In this document: piece after piece, positions 1 to 8,690 of the stretch
Layout: each line of letters starts with the position of its first letter
How positions within the stretch are numbered: the stretch's first letter is position 1
DNA from: JAEUJM01 sp041908445
GTDB lineage: Bacteria > Actinomycetota > Acidimicrobiia > Acidimicrobiales > DATDAH01
Assembly: GCA_041908445.1 (NCBI GenBank)
Contig: JAYRFK010000060.1
Coordinates: forward strand, 1-64,000
Length of the DNA stretch: 64,000 bases
Direction: 5' to 3'
Made by a program: the position numbers and the translations under genes
The notes under the pieces: generated by a model
The model's database searches: none
The model's input: the letters and a program-made list of their open reading frames with translations, nothing else
Told to the model about the DNA's origin: nothing

Positions 1-3
1 CAT
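1..3 (-). CDS. atpC: F0F1 ATP synthase epsilon subunit, start codon only (partial)
   Basis: Reading leftward, the atpD stop TGA is followed after four bases by an ATG at 3-1. A GGAGGGG ribosome-binding site lies inside the 3' end of atpD. In nearly all bacteria atpC follows atpD, so this is almost certainly its start; the rest lies outside the window. No residue beyond the initiator is visible, so the name rests on gene order alone. Confidence 0.7.
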
Positions 4-7
4 CGCC

Positions 8-1453
<1,446 letters not shown>

Positions 1454-1469
1454 GGCGGAGGGTGGCTCC

Positions 1470-2429
1470 TCAGGCTGAGCGGTTGACGAGAGACGGGGGT
1501 TCGAGCAGTGCGGCGGGGATGGCGGGGCCGTCGGCGCCCTGGCCCTGGTGCAGGGCCTCGGCGCCGCCCACGATCTCCATGATCTCGCCGGTGATGGCGT
1601 CCTGGCGGGCCCGGTTCATGACCCGCGAGAGGCTGATGATCAGCTCCTCGGCGTTGTCGGTGGCCGCCTTCATGGCCCGCTGGCGCGCGGCGTGCTCGGA
1701 CGCCGAGGCGTCGAGCAGGGCGGCGAAGAGGCGGGCCTCCACGTAGCGGGGCAGCAACTCGTCGAGGATGACGTTGGGCGACGGGTCGAACTCGATCGCG
1801 GCGTGCATCTCGGCGGACTGCTCGCCGGCGTTCGGGTCCTCGGTCTCGAGGGGCAGGAAGCGCCGGACGACGACCTCCTGAGAACCCGCGGAGAGGAAGC
1901 GCTGGTACACGAGGTCGACGGTGTCGACGTCGCCCGCCTCGAACATGTTGCGCACGACCTCGGAGACCGCCCGGGCGTCCTCGTAGTCGGGACGGTCGGT
2001 GAGGTCGTAGAACGACGCCGCGATGTCGTAGTTGCGGAACTTGAAGTAGCTGTTGGCCTTCTTGCCGATCAGGATCAGCGCGTAGTCCGTGCCCTCGGCC
2101 TTGCGGGCGACGAGCTCACGCTCGGCGGCACGGATGACCGCCGAGTTGTAGGCGCCGCACAGCCCGCGGTCCGAGGTGACGACCACGAAGGCCGAGCGGT
2201 TGGACCCGTTGTTCTCGCGCAGGAGCGGGTGGTCGGCCTGGGCGCCGAGGCCGACCAGGTCGAGGATCACGTTGGTGATCTGCTGGCTGTAGGGGCGCGC
2301 CGCGTTGGCGCGCTCCTGGGCCTTCACGACGCGGGTTGCCGCGATGAGCTCCATGGCGCGCGTGATCTTCTTGGTCGATTGGACCGACTTGATCCGGCGA
2401 CGGAGCACCCGCTCCTGACCACCAGCCAT
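1470..2429 (-). CDS. atpG: F0F1 ATP synthase subunit gamma
   Basis: Central rotor shaft of F1, linking the c-ring to the alpha3beta3 head. It starts MAGGQERVLRRRIKSVQ and has the long N-terminal helix (KITRAMELIAA) and C-terminal helix (NRARQDAITGEIMEIVGGAEA) that form the coiled coil in this family. At 319 residues it is slightly longer than the E. coli protein; the extra length lies in the globular middle (about residues 190-230, acidic), as is common in actinobacteria. The ATG start lies three bases after the atpA stop, so translational coupling is likely. Confidence 0.97.
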   Translation of the reverse strand: MAGGQERVLRRRIKSVQSTKKITRAMELIAATRVVKAQERANAARPYSQQITNVILDLVGLGAQADHPLLRENNGSNRSAFVVVTSDRGLCGAYNSAVIRAAERELVARKAEGTDYALILIGKKANSYFKFRNYDIAASFYDLTDRPDYEDARAVSEVVRNMFEAGDVDTVDLVYQRFLSAGSQEVVVRRFLPLETEDPNAGEQSAEMHAAIEFDPSPNVILDELLPRYVEARLFAALLDASASEHAARQRAMKAATDNAEELIISLSRVMNRARQDAITGEIMEIVGGAEALHQGQGADGPAIPAALLEPPSLVNRSA

Positions 2430-2432
2430 GGG

Positions 2433-4088
2433 CTAGGCCTCGTCCTCGTCGCGGTCGATCTCGAGCTCGGGCAGGGTCGCTTCCTCGCGACCGCCGGCGA
2501 GCTCGATCTCGGCCTCACCGATGTTCTCGAGGTCCACGTCGATGCCCGGGACGTCGGCGGCCGACGTGCCGTCGCTGGTCTCGAACGTGTTGACGAACTC
2601 CTGGACCGCGGCGTCCATGTCGTCGGGCAGCGCCCCGGTGGTGCGGATCGCCTCGAGGAGGTCGGCGCGCCGGGTGCGCATGTGGTCGAGCAGCTCGGCC
2701 TCGAAGCGACGCACGTCGGCCACGGGGATGCGGTCGAGGTAGCCGCTGGTGCCGGCGAAGATGGACACCACCTGCTCCTCGACCGGCATGGGCGAGTTCA
2801 GGGGCTGCTTGAGCAGCTCGGTGAGGCGGTAGCCGCGGTCGAGCTGGGCGGCGGACACCTTGTCGAGCTCGGAGCCGAAGGTGGCGAAGGCCTCGAGCTC
2901 GCGGAACTGGGCGAGGTCGAGCTTCAGGGTGCCGGACACCGCCTTCATGGCCTTGATCTGGGCGGCCGAGCCCACGCGGGACACCGAGATGCCCACGTCG
3001 ACCGCGGGCCGCACACCCGACTTGAACAGGTCGTCCTGGAGGTACACCTGGCCGTCGGTGATCGAGATCACGTTGGTCGGGATGTAGGCCGAGACGTCGC
3101 CGGCCTTGGTCTCGATGACCGGGAGAGCGGTCAGCGAGCCGGCGCCGTTCTCGTCGGAGAGCTTGGCGGCGCGCTCGAGGAGGCGGCTGTGCAGGTAGAA
3201 GACGTCGCCCGGGTAGGCCTCACGACCCGGCGGGCGGCGCAGCAGCAGGGCCAGCTGGCGGTAGGCCTCGGCCTGCTTGGAGAGGTCGTCGTAGACGATG
3301 AGGGCGTGCTCGCCGTTGTCCATCCAGTGCTGGCCCATGGCGCAACCGCCGTAGGGGGCGAGGTACTTGAACGGCGCCGGGTCGGAGGCGGGGGCCGCCA
3401 CCACGACCGTGTACTCCATGGCGCCGCGCTCACGCAGGGTGTTGACGGTCTGGGCGATCGTCGAGCCCTTCTGACCGATGGCCACGTAGATGCACTTCAC
3501 GCCCAGACCCTTCTGGTTCAGGATCGTGTCGATGCAGACGGTGGTCTTGCCGGTCTTGCGGTCGCCGATGACGAGCTCGCGCTGGCCCCGGCCGATGGGG
3601 GTCATGGCGTCGATGGACTTGATGCCCGTCTGGAGGGGCTCAGCCACCGGCTGGCGGCCGGCGATGCCGGGAGCCTGGATCTCCATGCGGCGGGTCTGGG
3701 CACCCTCGATGGGGCCGTTGCCGTCGATGGGCTCACCGAGGGCGTTGACGACCCGACCGAGCATCGCGTCACCCACCGGCACCGAGAGGATCTGCCCGGT
3801 GGCACGCACCGTGGAGCCCTCTTCGATGGCGGCCACCTTCTCGGACACGCCGAGGATGACGGCGCCGATGGTGTCCTCGTCGAGGTTCAGGGCGAGGCCG
3901 ACCGTGTCGTGCTCGAAGGCGAGCAGCTCGTTCACGGCGCAGTCGGGCAGGCCCGACACCGTGGCGATGCCGTCGCCGACCTCGAGCACGCGGCCCACCT
4001 GGCTCATCTCGAGCTCGGGGCTGAAGCCCTCCAAGTTCTTCTGGAGCGCAGCGGTGATGTCAGCGGTGTTGATGGTGAGTTCAGCCAT
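2433..4088 (-). CDS. atpA: F0F1 ATP synthase subunit alpha
   Basis: Non-catalytic, nucleotide-binding alpha subunit of F1. The P-loop GDRKTGKT is at residues 175-182. The family signature around PALPVIETKAGDVSAYIPTN (here ALPVIETKAGDVSAYIPT) and SVSRVGSAAQ are present. The length is 551 residues; the last 45 or so form an acidic tail (ending EIDRDEDEA) beyond the usual end, as in several actinobacterial alpha subunits. The ATG start is preceded by a GAGGAAGAGGGAA purine tract. An 89-base gap separates it from atpH, the only sizeable gap inside the operon; I see no clear promoter or terminator there. Confidence 0.98.
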   Translation of the reverse strand: MAELTINTADITAALQKNLEGFSPELEMSQVGRVLEVGDGIATVSGLPDCAVNELLAFEHDTVGLALNLDEDTIGAVILGVSEKVAAIEEGSTVRATGQILSVPVGDAMLGRVVNALGEPIDGNGPIEGAQTRRMEIQAPGIAGRQPVAEPLQTGIKSIDAMTPIGRGQRELVIGDRKTGKTTVCIDTILNQKGLGVKCIYVAIGQKGSTIAQTVNTLRERGAMEYTVVVAAPASDPAPFKYLAPYGGCAMGQHWMDNGEHALIVYDDLSKQAEAYRQLALLLRRPPGREAYPGDVFYLHSRLLERAAKLSDENGAGSLTALPVIETKAGDVSAYIPTNVISITDGQVYLQDDLFKSGVRPAVDVGISVSRVGSAAQIKAMKAVSGTLKLDLAQFRELEAFATFGSELDKVSAAQLDRGYRLTELLKQPLNSPMPVEEQVVSIFAGTSGYLDRIPVADVRRFEAELLDHMRTRRADLLEAIRTTGALPDDMDAAVQEFVNTFETSDGTSAADVPGIDVDLENIGEAEIELAGGREEATLPELEIDRDEDEA

Positions 4089-4177
4089 GGGGCGGGTTCC
4101 CTCTTCCTCGGGAGTCCTGGGGGGCCGGCGGCCAGGTGCGGCGCCGGCGACGGGGCGGATGCTTGAAGGCGTTCGGC

Positions 4178-4705
4178 CTAGAAAACTTCGCGGAGCTGCT
4201 CGAGGCGGTGGCGCACCGTGCCGTCGATGACGGTGTCCCCCACCTGGGTGACGATGCCGCCGAGGACGGTCGGATCGACGATGACCTTCACCTCGACCGC
4301 CCTGCCGGTGGCCTTGCCCAGCGCCGCCGCGAGACGGGTGCGCTGGTCCTCGGTGAGGTCGATGGCCGAGCGGACCTCGGCCACCTCCTTGTCGCCGGCG
4401 TGGGCGCTCATGGCCACGAAGGCCTCGATGATGCGACCGAGGTCGCGGCCGCGTCCGGTGCCGACGACCATCGACACCAACGAGGTGGTGGTGTCGGTGG
4501 CCTTGCCCGAGAGCACGTCCTCCACGATCTGCTGGCGGCGGGCCGCCGGCAGGTGGGGGTCGCTCAGGGCGTTGCGGAACTCGTCGTTGGCCTCGAGCAC
4601 CCGGGCGAACCGGAACAGCTCGTCAGCCACCTCCGAGACGTCCTCCTGGGCGGAGGCCACCCCGTAGAACGCCGTCGCGTAGGCGTCGATGATCTGGTCG
4701 GCCAC
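4178..4705 (-). CDS. atpH: F0F1 ATP synthase subunit delta
   Basis: Delta (OSCP) subunit at the top of F1, holding the peripheral stalk. The 175-residue protein has the N-terminal helical pattern DAYATAFYGVASAQ and, near the C-terminus, the family signature KVIVDPTVLGGIVTQVGDTVIDGTV. The start is GTG at 4705, two bases after the atpF stop. In mycobacteria the b subunit and delta are fused; here they are separate genes. Confidence 0.95.
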   Translation of the reverse strand: MADQIIDAYATAFYGVASAQEDVSEVADELFRFARVLEANDEFRNALSDPHLPAARRQQIVEDVLSGKATDTTTSLVSMVVGTGRGRDLGRIIEAFVAMSAHAGDKEVAEVRSAIDLTEDQRTRLAAALGKATGRAVEVKVIVDPTVLGGIVTQVGDTVIDGTVRHRLEQLREVF

Positions 4706-4707
4706 GA

Positions 4708-5361
4708 TCAGCCCCGGGCGTCCACGCTGTTGATGTAGCTCTCGACGAGGGCCACGTTGGTCTCCCGGTCGAGGCTCTTCTGGACGACCTGCTCGGCGGC
4801 ACCGATGGCGAGGGCCGCGACCTCGGACCGGACGTCGGCCAGGGCCTGCGTCTTGGCCGCGTCGGCCTCGGCCTTGGCGCGCTCGCGGTACGCGGCGAGC
4901 TCGGCGTCGATCTCGGCGCGGCGCTGGGCCTTGTAGTCGTCCATCTCCGCACGGGCGTCGTCGCGCATGCGGGTGGCCTCCTCACGGGCCCCCTTGAGCT
5001 GCTCCTGGTAGCGGGCCAGCTCCGCGGTGGCCTCGGACTTGGCCGTGTCGGCCGTCTCGAGGTCGTTGCGGATGCGGTCGGCGCGCTGGTCGAGGCCCTT
5101 GGTCATGGCCGGGTAGCCGAACTTCCAGAGCAGGCCGAGCAGCACCAGGAAGGAGATGCCACCCCAGATGATCTCGTTGGTCTCGGGCAGGATGGGGCTC
5201 GGCGCCTCGTGGCACTCGTCCACCGTCCCACCCTCTTCGAGGATGTGGATGCACTCCTCACGGAGCTCGTCCTCGGAGACGGCGTGGGCGGTGCCCACCC
5301 CGCTGGCGAGGCCGAGCAGCACGAGAGCGACCCCGGCGCACAGCAGCAGGATTCGTCGCAT
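4708..5361 (-). CDS. atpF: F0F1 ATP synthase subunit b with N-terminal signal peptide
   Basis: Peripheral-stalk b subunit. The membrane anchor is at residues 64-82 (IIWGGISFLVLLGLLWKFG) and is followed by the long charged Ala/Glu/Arg helix typical of b, ending near residue 217. Unusually, the protein begins with a clear secretory signal (MRRILLLCAGVALVLLGL, likely cleaved after AHA at 25-27) and then an acidic extracytoplasmic segment with two cysteines (C37, C50) before the anchor. Standard b subunits start directly with the anchor. The ATG start at 5361 lies five bases after the atpE stop. Its identity is secure from position and helix; processing of the N-terminus is inferred. Confidence 0.93.
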   Translation of the reverse strand: MRRILLLCAGVALVLLGLASGVGTAHAVSEDELREECIHILEEGGTVDECHEAPSPILPETNEIIWGGISFLVLLGLLWKFGYPAMTKGLDQRADRIRNDLETADTAKSEATAELARYQEQLKGAREEATRMRDDARAEMDDYKAQRRAEIDAELAAYRERAKAEADAAKTQALADVRSEVAALAIGAAEQVVQKSLDRETNVALVESYINSVDARG

Positions 5362-5366
5362 GTGCG

Positions 5367-5624
5367 TCAGCCCGAGATGATGAAGGCGAGCACGAAGCCG
5401 AACAGCGCGAGCGCCTCGGTGAACGCGATGCCGAGGAACATGGTGGTGCGCACCATGCCGGCCGACTCGGGCTGGCGGGCCATGGCCTGGATGGCGTTGC
5501 CCACCACGATGCCGATGCCGACACCGGGGCCGGCGGCAGCGCCGACGTAGACGATGCCTCGGCCGATGGCGGTGAGACCTGCCTCGAGTTCGCCGGGAGC
5601 AGTCTCAGCGAGGATGTGCAGCAC
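5367..5624 (-). CDS. atpE: F0F1 ATP synthase subunit c
   Basis: Rotor-ring c subunit: two membrane helices with the polar loop ARQPES. The glycine-rich first helix is AGPGVGIGIVVGNA. The ion-binding glutamate is E70, in GIAFTEALALFG of the second helix. I chose the GTG at 5624 (85 residues, starting VLHILAETAPGELEAG) because AGGAGA lies seven bases before it and because the longer reading frame from 5660 would overlap the end of atpB. The first helix shows no obvious glutamine of the sodium-binding type, so proton coupling is more likely. Confidence 0.95.
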   Translation of the reverse strand: MLHILAETAPGELEAGLTAIGRGIVYVGAAAGPGVGIGIVVGNAIQAMARQPESAGMVRTTMFLGIAFTEALALFGFVLAFIISG

Positions 5625-5634
5625 GGTTGTTCTC

Positions 5635-6402
5635 CTAGTGCTCTGGGTGGATGGCGCCACCGATGTACACGGCAGCGAGGATGGTGAAGATGTAGGCCTG
5701 CAGGAAGATCACCAGCACCTCGAAGAGGGTCATGGCGATCAGCACCGCACCCGGGAGGATGGCGGCGAGGGGGAAGAACTCGAACATGGCGCTGGTGAGC
5801 ACCGCGAAGCTGACCAGCAGGAGGTGGCCCGCCAGCATGTTGGCGAAGAGTCGCACGGCGAGGCTGAGAGGCCGGACGAAGAAGACCGAGACGAACTCGA
5901 TCGGGGTCACCAGGACGTAGAGCGGCCACGGCACGCCCGGCGGGAAGAGCACCGACTTCAGGTAGCCGCCGAGGCCGTTCTTGATCACGCCGACGATGTT
6001 GAAGATCAGCCACACCATGATCGACAGCAGCGCCGGCAGGGCGATGCGGGCGGTCACCGGCATCTGCAGCGCCGGGATGATGCCCCAGGCGTTGCAGATC
6101 ATGACGTAGACGAACAGGGTGCCGAGGAACGGCGTGTAGCCGAGCCCGTCCTTGCCCATCGTCTGCATGATGATGCCGTTCTGGATGAACTCGACGAAGG
6201 ACTCACCGACGCCCTGGAGGCGACCCGGCACCATCTGGAAGTTCCGGCCGGCCGCCCACATGAAGATGAAGGCGATCGCCGCCGAGACCCACATGAGGAT
6301 CACGACCTTGTTGAGCTCGAAGATCGAGCCCTCGAGGGCGATGGCCGGCCACTCGGTGACGTGGCTGACCGGCGGGAAGTCGAGCGCGAGCAGGGTGGTC
6401 AC
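5635..6402 (-). CDS. atpB: F0F1 ATP synthase subunit a
   Basis: Stator a subunit forming the proton half-channels. The 255-residue polytopic protein carries the essential arginine, R184, in LSLAVRLFANMLAGH, which matches the invariant arginine helix of the family. PIEFVSVFFVRP precedes it and ILPGAVLIAMTLFEVLVIFLQAYIF forms the last helices. The GTG start at 6402 lies three bases after the stop of the AtpI-like gene; the stop is ten bases before the atpE start. Confidence 0.97.
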   Translation of the reverse strand: MTTLLALDFPPVSHVTEWPAIALEGSIFELNKVVILMWVSAAIAFIFMWAAGRNFQMVPGRLQGVGESFVEFIQNGIIMQTMGKDGLGYTPFLGTLFVYVMICNAWGIIPALQMPVTARIALPALLSIMVWLIFNIVGVIKNGLGGYLKSVLFPPGVPWPLYVLVTPIEFVSVFFVRPLSLAVRLFANMLAGHLLLVSFAVLTSAMFEFFPLAAILPGAVLIAMTLFEVLVIFLQAYIFTILAAVYIGGAIHPEH

Positions 6403-6405
6403 CCG

Positions 6406-6951
6406 TCAAGCTCCTTTGGTGCGTGGTTTGAGGCCCGGGAAGGCCAGCGAGGCGGACACGTAGCGGGTTTCCCAGAACAGGAGCCCGAGGTAGGTGACGA
6501 GGATCGTGGCCCCGAGGGGCGCCATCTCGATCCAGGTCTGATCTTTCACGACGGCGATGGCGAGCACCAAAAGCAGCATGCGCACCAGGAAGCCGCCGAG
6601 GGCGGTGGCGAGGAGTACGGACGACCCGCGGCGGGCGGCCCAGCCGAGCATCCCGGCGGCGAGGAGGAAGTTCGCGAAGACGAGCACGAGGCCGTAGGCG
6701 CAGGAGCTCACCCCGACCCAGCCCCAGATGGCGCCGCACACGAGCAGCAGCACCGGGGTGACGATCAGGCCGTGGCGCACCATGTCCAGGGCGAGCTGGC
6801 GCTCGACCGCGGGCATGTCGTCGACGCTCAGGACCTCGACCGGCTCGGCCACCTCCGCCTCGAGCGGGGCCTCGGCAGGGGCCGTGGCCACGGCGGTCGA
6901 CGCGTCGGCCGGCTCGGGCGCCGGGCGCGGGTTCGGCAGGACCGGGCTCAT
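6406..6951 (-). CDS. atpI: AtpI-like ATP synthase accessory membrane protein
   Basis: Membrane protein of 181 residues with an Ala/Pro/Glu-rich N-terminus (about 50 residues) and four hydrophobic segments, the first near IVTPVLLLVCGAIWGWVG and the last near ATILVTYLGLLFW. AtpI proteins are encoded at the head of ATP synthase operons and are implicated in c-ring assembly or magnesium supply. The start is ATG at 6951, which overlaps the TGA of the preceding gene (ATGA); a longer frame upstream would run through that gene. Assignment rests on position and topology, since the sequence is weakly conserved. Confidence 0.75.
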   Translation of the reverse strand: MSPVLPNPRPAPEPADASTAVATAPAEAPLEAEVAEPVEVLSVDDMPAVERQLALDMVRHGLIVTPVLLLVCGAIWGWVGVSSCAYGLVLVFANFLLAAGMLGWAARRGSSVLLATALGGFLVRMLLLVLAIAVVKDQTWIEMAPLGATILVTYLGLLFWETRYVSASLAFPGLKPRTKGA

Positions 6952-7232
6952 GCGGCCCCACCCGGGGCGCCGGGCGCCTCGTCGGAGCGGCGGCGCAGGA
7001 TGCGATCCTCTTCGGCGCGCATCGTCGCGTCGTAGTCGTGGTACATGCGCCACGCCGTGTAACCGAGGGCGAAGCCCCCGAGGGCGATCGCGAAGAACGG
7101 GCCGATGCCGAGCCGGGAGTCGACCAGGTGGCCCACGAACGCGAAGATGAGCGGCGTGATGACCAGCTCGACCGCCTTGCCCAAGGCGGTCGAGAAGCCG
7201 TTGTTCAGTTCTCGCCGCTCGCTGTGGTCCAC
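6948..7232 (-). CDS. AtpZ/AtpI family small membrane protein
   Basis: Small protein of 94 residues with two hydrophobic segments (AVELVITPLIFAFVGHLVD and GIGPFFAIALGGFALGYTAW) followed by a charged tail. The pattern P-L-x-F-x-x-x-G-x-x-x-D and the G-rich second helix fit the AtpZ/AtpI family, proposed to help cation supply or assembly of F0F1. It is the first gene of the ATP synthase transcription unit. The start is GTG at 7232, with GGAGGA about ten bases upstream. Its stop overlaps the ATG of the AtpI-like gene. Confidence 0.75.
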   Translation of the reverse strand: MDHSERRELNNGFSTALGKAVELVITPLIFAFVGHLVDSRLGIGPFFAIALGGFALGYTAWRMYHDYDATMRAEEDRILRRRSDEAPGAPGGAA

Positions 7233-7310
7233 GCGGGCCCGGTCCTCCGATCGGGGTGCGGCGCCGGCGGCGCCGCCACGGCCAGTTTCGCCGCTTGTGA
7301 ATCTTTTCGC

Positions 7311-7340
7311 AATCTAGGTCGGGACGCGCCGACCCCGCAA
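7311..7340 (-). promoter_or_regulatory. Candidate promoter of the ATP synthase operon
   Basis: On the minus strand TTGCGG (7340-7335) and TAGATT (7316-7311, of the TANNNT type) are 18 bases apart. This is in the one relatively AT-rich patch between the M15 peptidase gene and the first ATP operon gene. Transcription would begin near 7304, giving a leader of about 70 bases. Sequence match only. Confidence 0.4.
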
Positions 7341-7365
7341 GTTGGGCGACAGCTCCGCTGGGCGG

Positions 7366-7388
7366 CGGCGACGGGTCCCCCGTCGCCG
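7366..7388 (-). terminator. Hairpin after the M15 peptidase gene
   Basis: A perfect ten-base inverted repeat (CGGCGACGGG and its complement) with a three-base loop lies eight bases past the stop of the peptidase gene. No T-run follows, as is common in high-GC actinobacteria. It would separate the peptidase transcript from the ATP operon promoter. Confidence 0.6.
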
Positions 7389-7395
7389 GAGCGGC

Positions 7396-8559
7396 CTACT
7401 TGCCGTTGACGCTCCAGTGCCACGGCTCGCTCGGCAGGTTGTAGAAGCCGAAGCCGCTGGCGTTGTTCGCGAGCCAGATGTAGCAGGCGCTGCCGCGCCA
7501 CGAGCAGTTGTCGAAGTCGATGGCCAGGCCCCGCTCGTGGTTCGAGGTGCCGGGGATGGCGGTGGGCACGCGGCACGACGAGGGCGAGGAGTTCCAGACG
7601 TCGGGGCAGCCGTTGATGGTGCGCAGCTGGATCTGGCGGGCGTTGCTGCGCCAGCCGCTGCCGGTGAGCACCAGGCCGTCGGCGCGGGCGGCGTTCAGCA
7701 TGGCCTCGAGCTGGGGGGCGATGGAGGCGTCCACGGTGATGCCGCCGACGGTGACCTGGCTGCCGCTGCCGGAGATGTCGACGCCGGCGGCCCGGGCCGC
7801 GGCGGCCGCCTCGGCGGCGGCGGCCCGCTCCGCCTCGGCGATCTCGGCGGACAGCCCGAACTCCTCGAGGGCGAGCTCGTCGTCGGCGGCGCGGACGGAG
7901 TCGATGCGCTCCTCGGCCCGTTGCTGCAGGTCCCGCTGCTCGTCCTGCGAGGCGCGGAGCTCCTCGAGGCGCTGGGTGACCTCGGCGCGGTGCTCCTCGG
8001 CCCGCTGGGCGGCGTCCTCGGCGCGGGCCCGGGCGTCGGCGAGGTCCTCGCGGGCGGCCTGGAGCAGGTCGGCGACGTCCTCGTTGCGGTTGCCGGTGAT
8101 GTCCACCAGAGCCCGCCGCTCGGCGGCCTCGGTGGGACTGGAGCCCGACAGGGCGTCGAGGCTGTCCTGGTTGGTGCCCTCGCTGATGTAGGCGTCGACG
8201 AGGAGCTGCTCCTGCTGGTCCTGCAGGGTGGCGATCTCGACCTGCTTCGCCTCCTCCTCGGCCCGGGCGGCGTCGGCGTCGGCCTGGGCCTGGTTGGCGG
8301 CCCGCTGCGCGTCCTCGACGCGGGCCCGCTGGGCCTCCACGTTGCGGCCGATGGCCTCGAGGGCGGCGGTGATCTCGGCGAGGTCCGAGTTGAGCACGTC
8401 GATCTGGCCGGCCAGCTCGGCCCGCCGCTGCTGCACCTCGGCCCGCTCGGCGCGAGGGTCGTCGCCCCGGGCGGCGAAGACCGGGGTGGCGACCAGGGCG
8501 AGGGCGAGCAGGGGCGCCGCAGCCGCGGCACGTCGCCATCGCGAAGGTGAGAACTGCAC
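7396..8559 (-). CDS. Secreted coiled-coil M15 (VanY-type) D-Ala-D-Ala carboxypeptidase-like protein
   Basis: Exported 387-residue protein. A signal peptide (residues 1-29, ending VFAA) is followed by a long Ala/Glu/Arg-rich coiled coil (about 35-258) like those of NlpC/P60 and M23 cell-wall hydrolases. The C-terminal domain (about 275-387) is of the VanY/M15 type: the zinc ligands are expected to be H341 and D348 in SNHERGLAIDF, plus H381 in PWHW. M15B enzymes cut D-Ala-D-Ala or related bonds in peptidoglycan. The start is GTG at 8559 with AGGGG upstream. It stands alone between two hairpins. A role in wall remodelling is family knowledge; the exact bond cut is unknown. Confidence 0.85.
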   Translation of the reverse strand: MQFSPSRWRRAAAAAPLLALALVATPVFAARGDDPRAERAEVQQRRAELAGQIDVLNSDLAEITAALEAIGRNVEAQRARVEDAQRAANQAQADADAARAEEEAKQVEIATLQDQQEQLLVDAYISEGTNQDSLDALSGSSPTEAAERRALVDITGNRNEDVADLLQAAREDLADARARAEDAAQRAEEHRAEVTQRLEELRASQDEQRDLQQRAEERIDSVRAADDELALEEFGLSAEIAEAERAAAAEAAAAARAAGVDISGSGSQVTVGGITVDASIAPQLEAMLNAARADGLVLTGSGWRSNARQIQLRTINGCPDVWNSSPSSCRVPTAIPGTSNHERGLAIDFDNCSWRGSACYIWLANNASGFGFYNLPSEPWHWSVNGK

Positions 8560-8593
8560 AGGCCTACCCCTGGGTCCGAAAATCCGTCACGAG

Positions 8594-8622
8594 ACCGTAA
8601 CACCCGGCGCCGAAAAGCGAAA
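8594..8622 (-). promoter_or_regulatory. Possible promoter of the M15 peptidase gene
   Basis: TTTCGC (8622-8617) and TACGGT (8599-8594) on the minus strand are 17 bases apart and about 35 bases before the GTG start. The -10 fits the TANNNT type; the -35 is poor. Confidence 0.25.
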
Positions 8623-8666
8623 CTGGCGTTGGTCGTGTTGCTGGTGTTGCCACTGTTGCCAGCGCC

Positions 8667-8687
8667 TCCCGCGACCCCGTCGCGGGA
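8667..8687 (-). terminator. Hairpin directly after the wecA-like gene
   Basis: Perfect eight-base stem TCCCGCGA/TCGCGGGA with a five-base loop, beginning three bases beyond the stop codon of the upstream gene. There is no T-run. Probable intrinsic-type or processing terminator. Confidence 0.55.
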
Positions 8688-8690
8688 TCG

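Noticed and set aside
1548..4166. 872-codon plus-strand frame across the ATP synthase genes
   Set aside because: Opposite-strand shadow of atpG and atpA caused by high third-position GC; composition is His/Glu/Val/Arg-rich with no family features.
5625..5660. Longer atpE start at 5660
   Set aside because: It would overlap atpB and add residues not found in c subunits; GTG 5624 has a strong ribosome-binding site.
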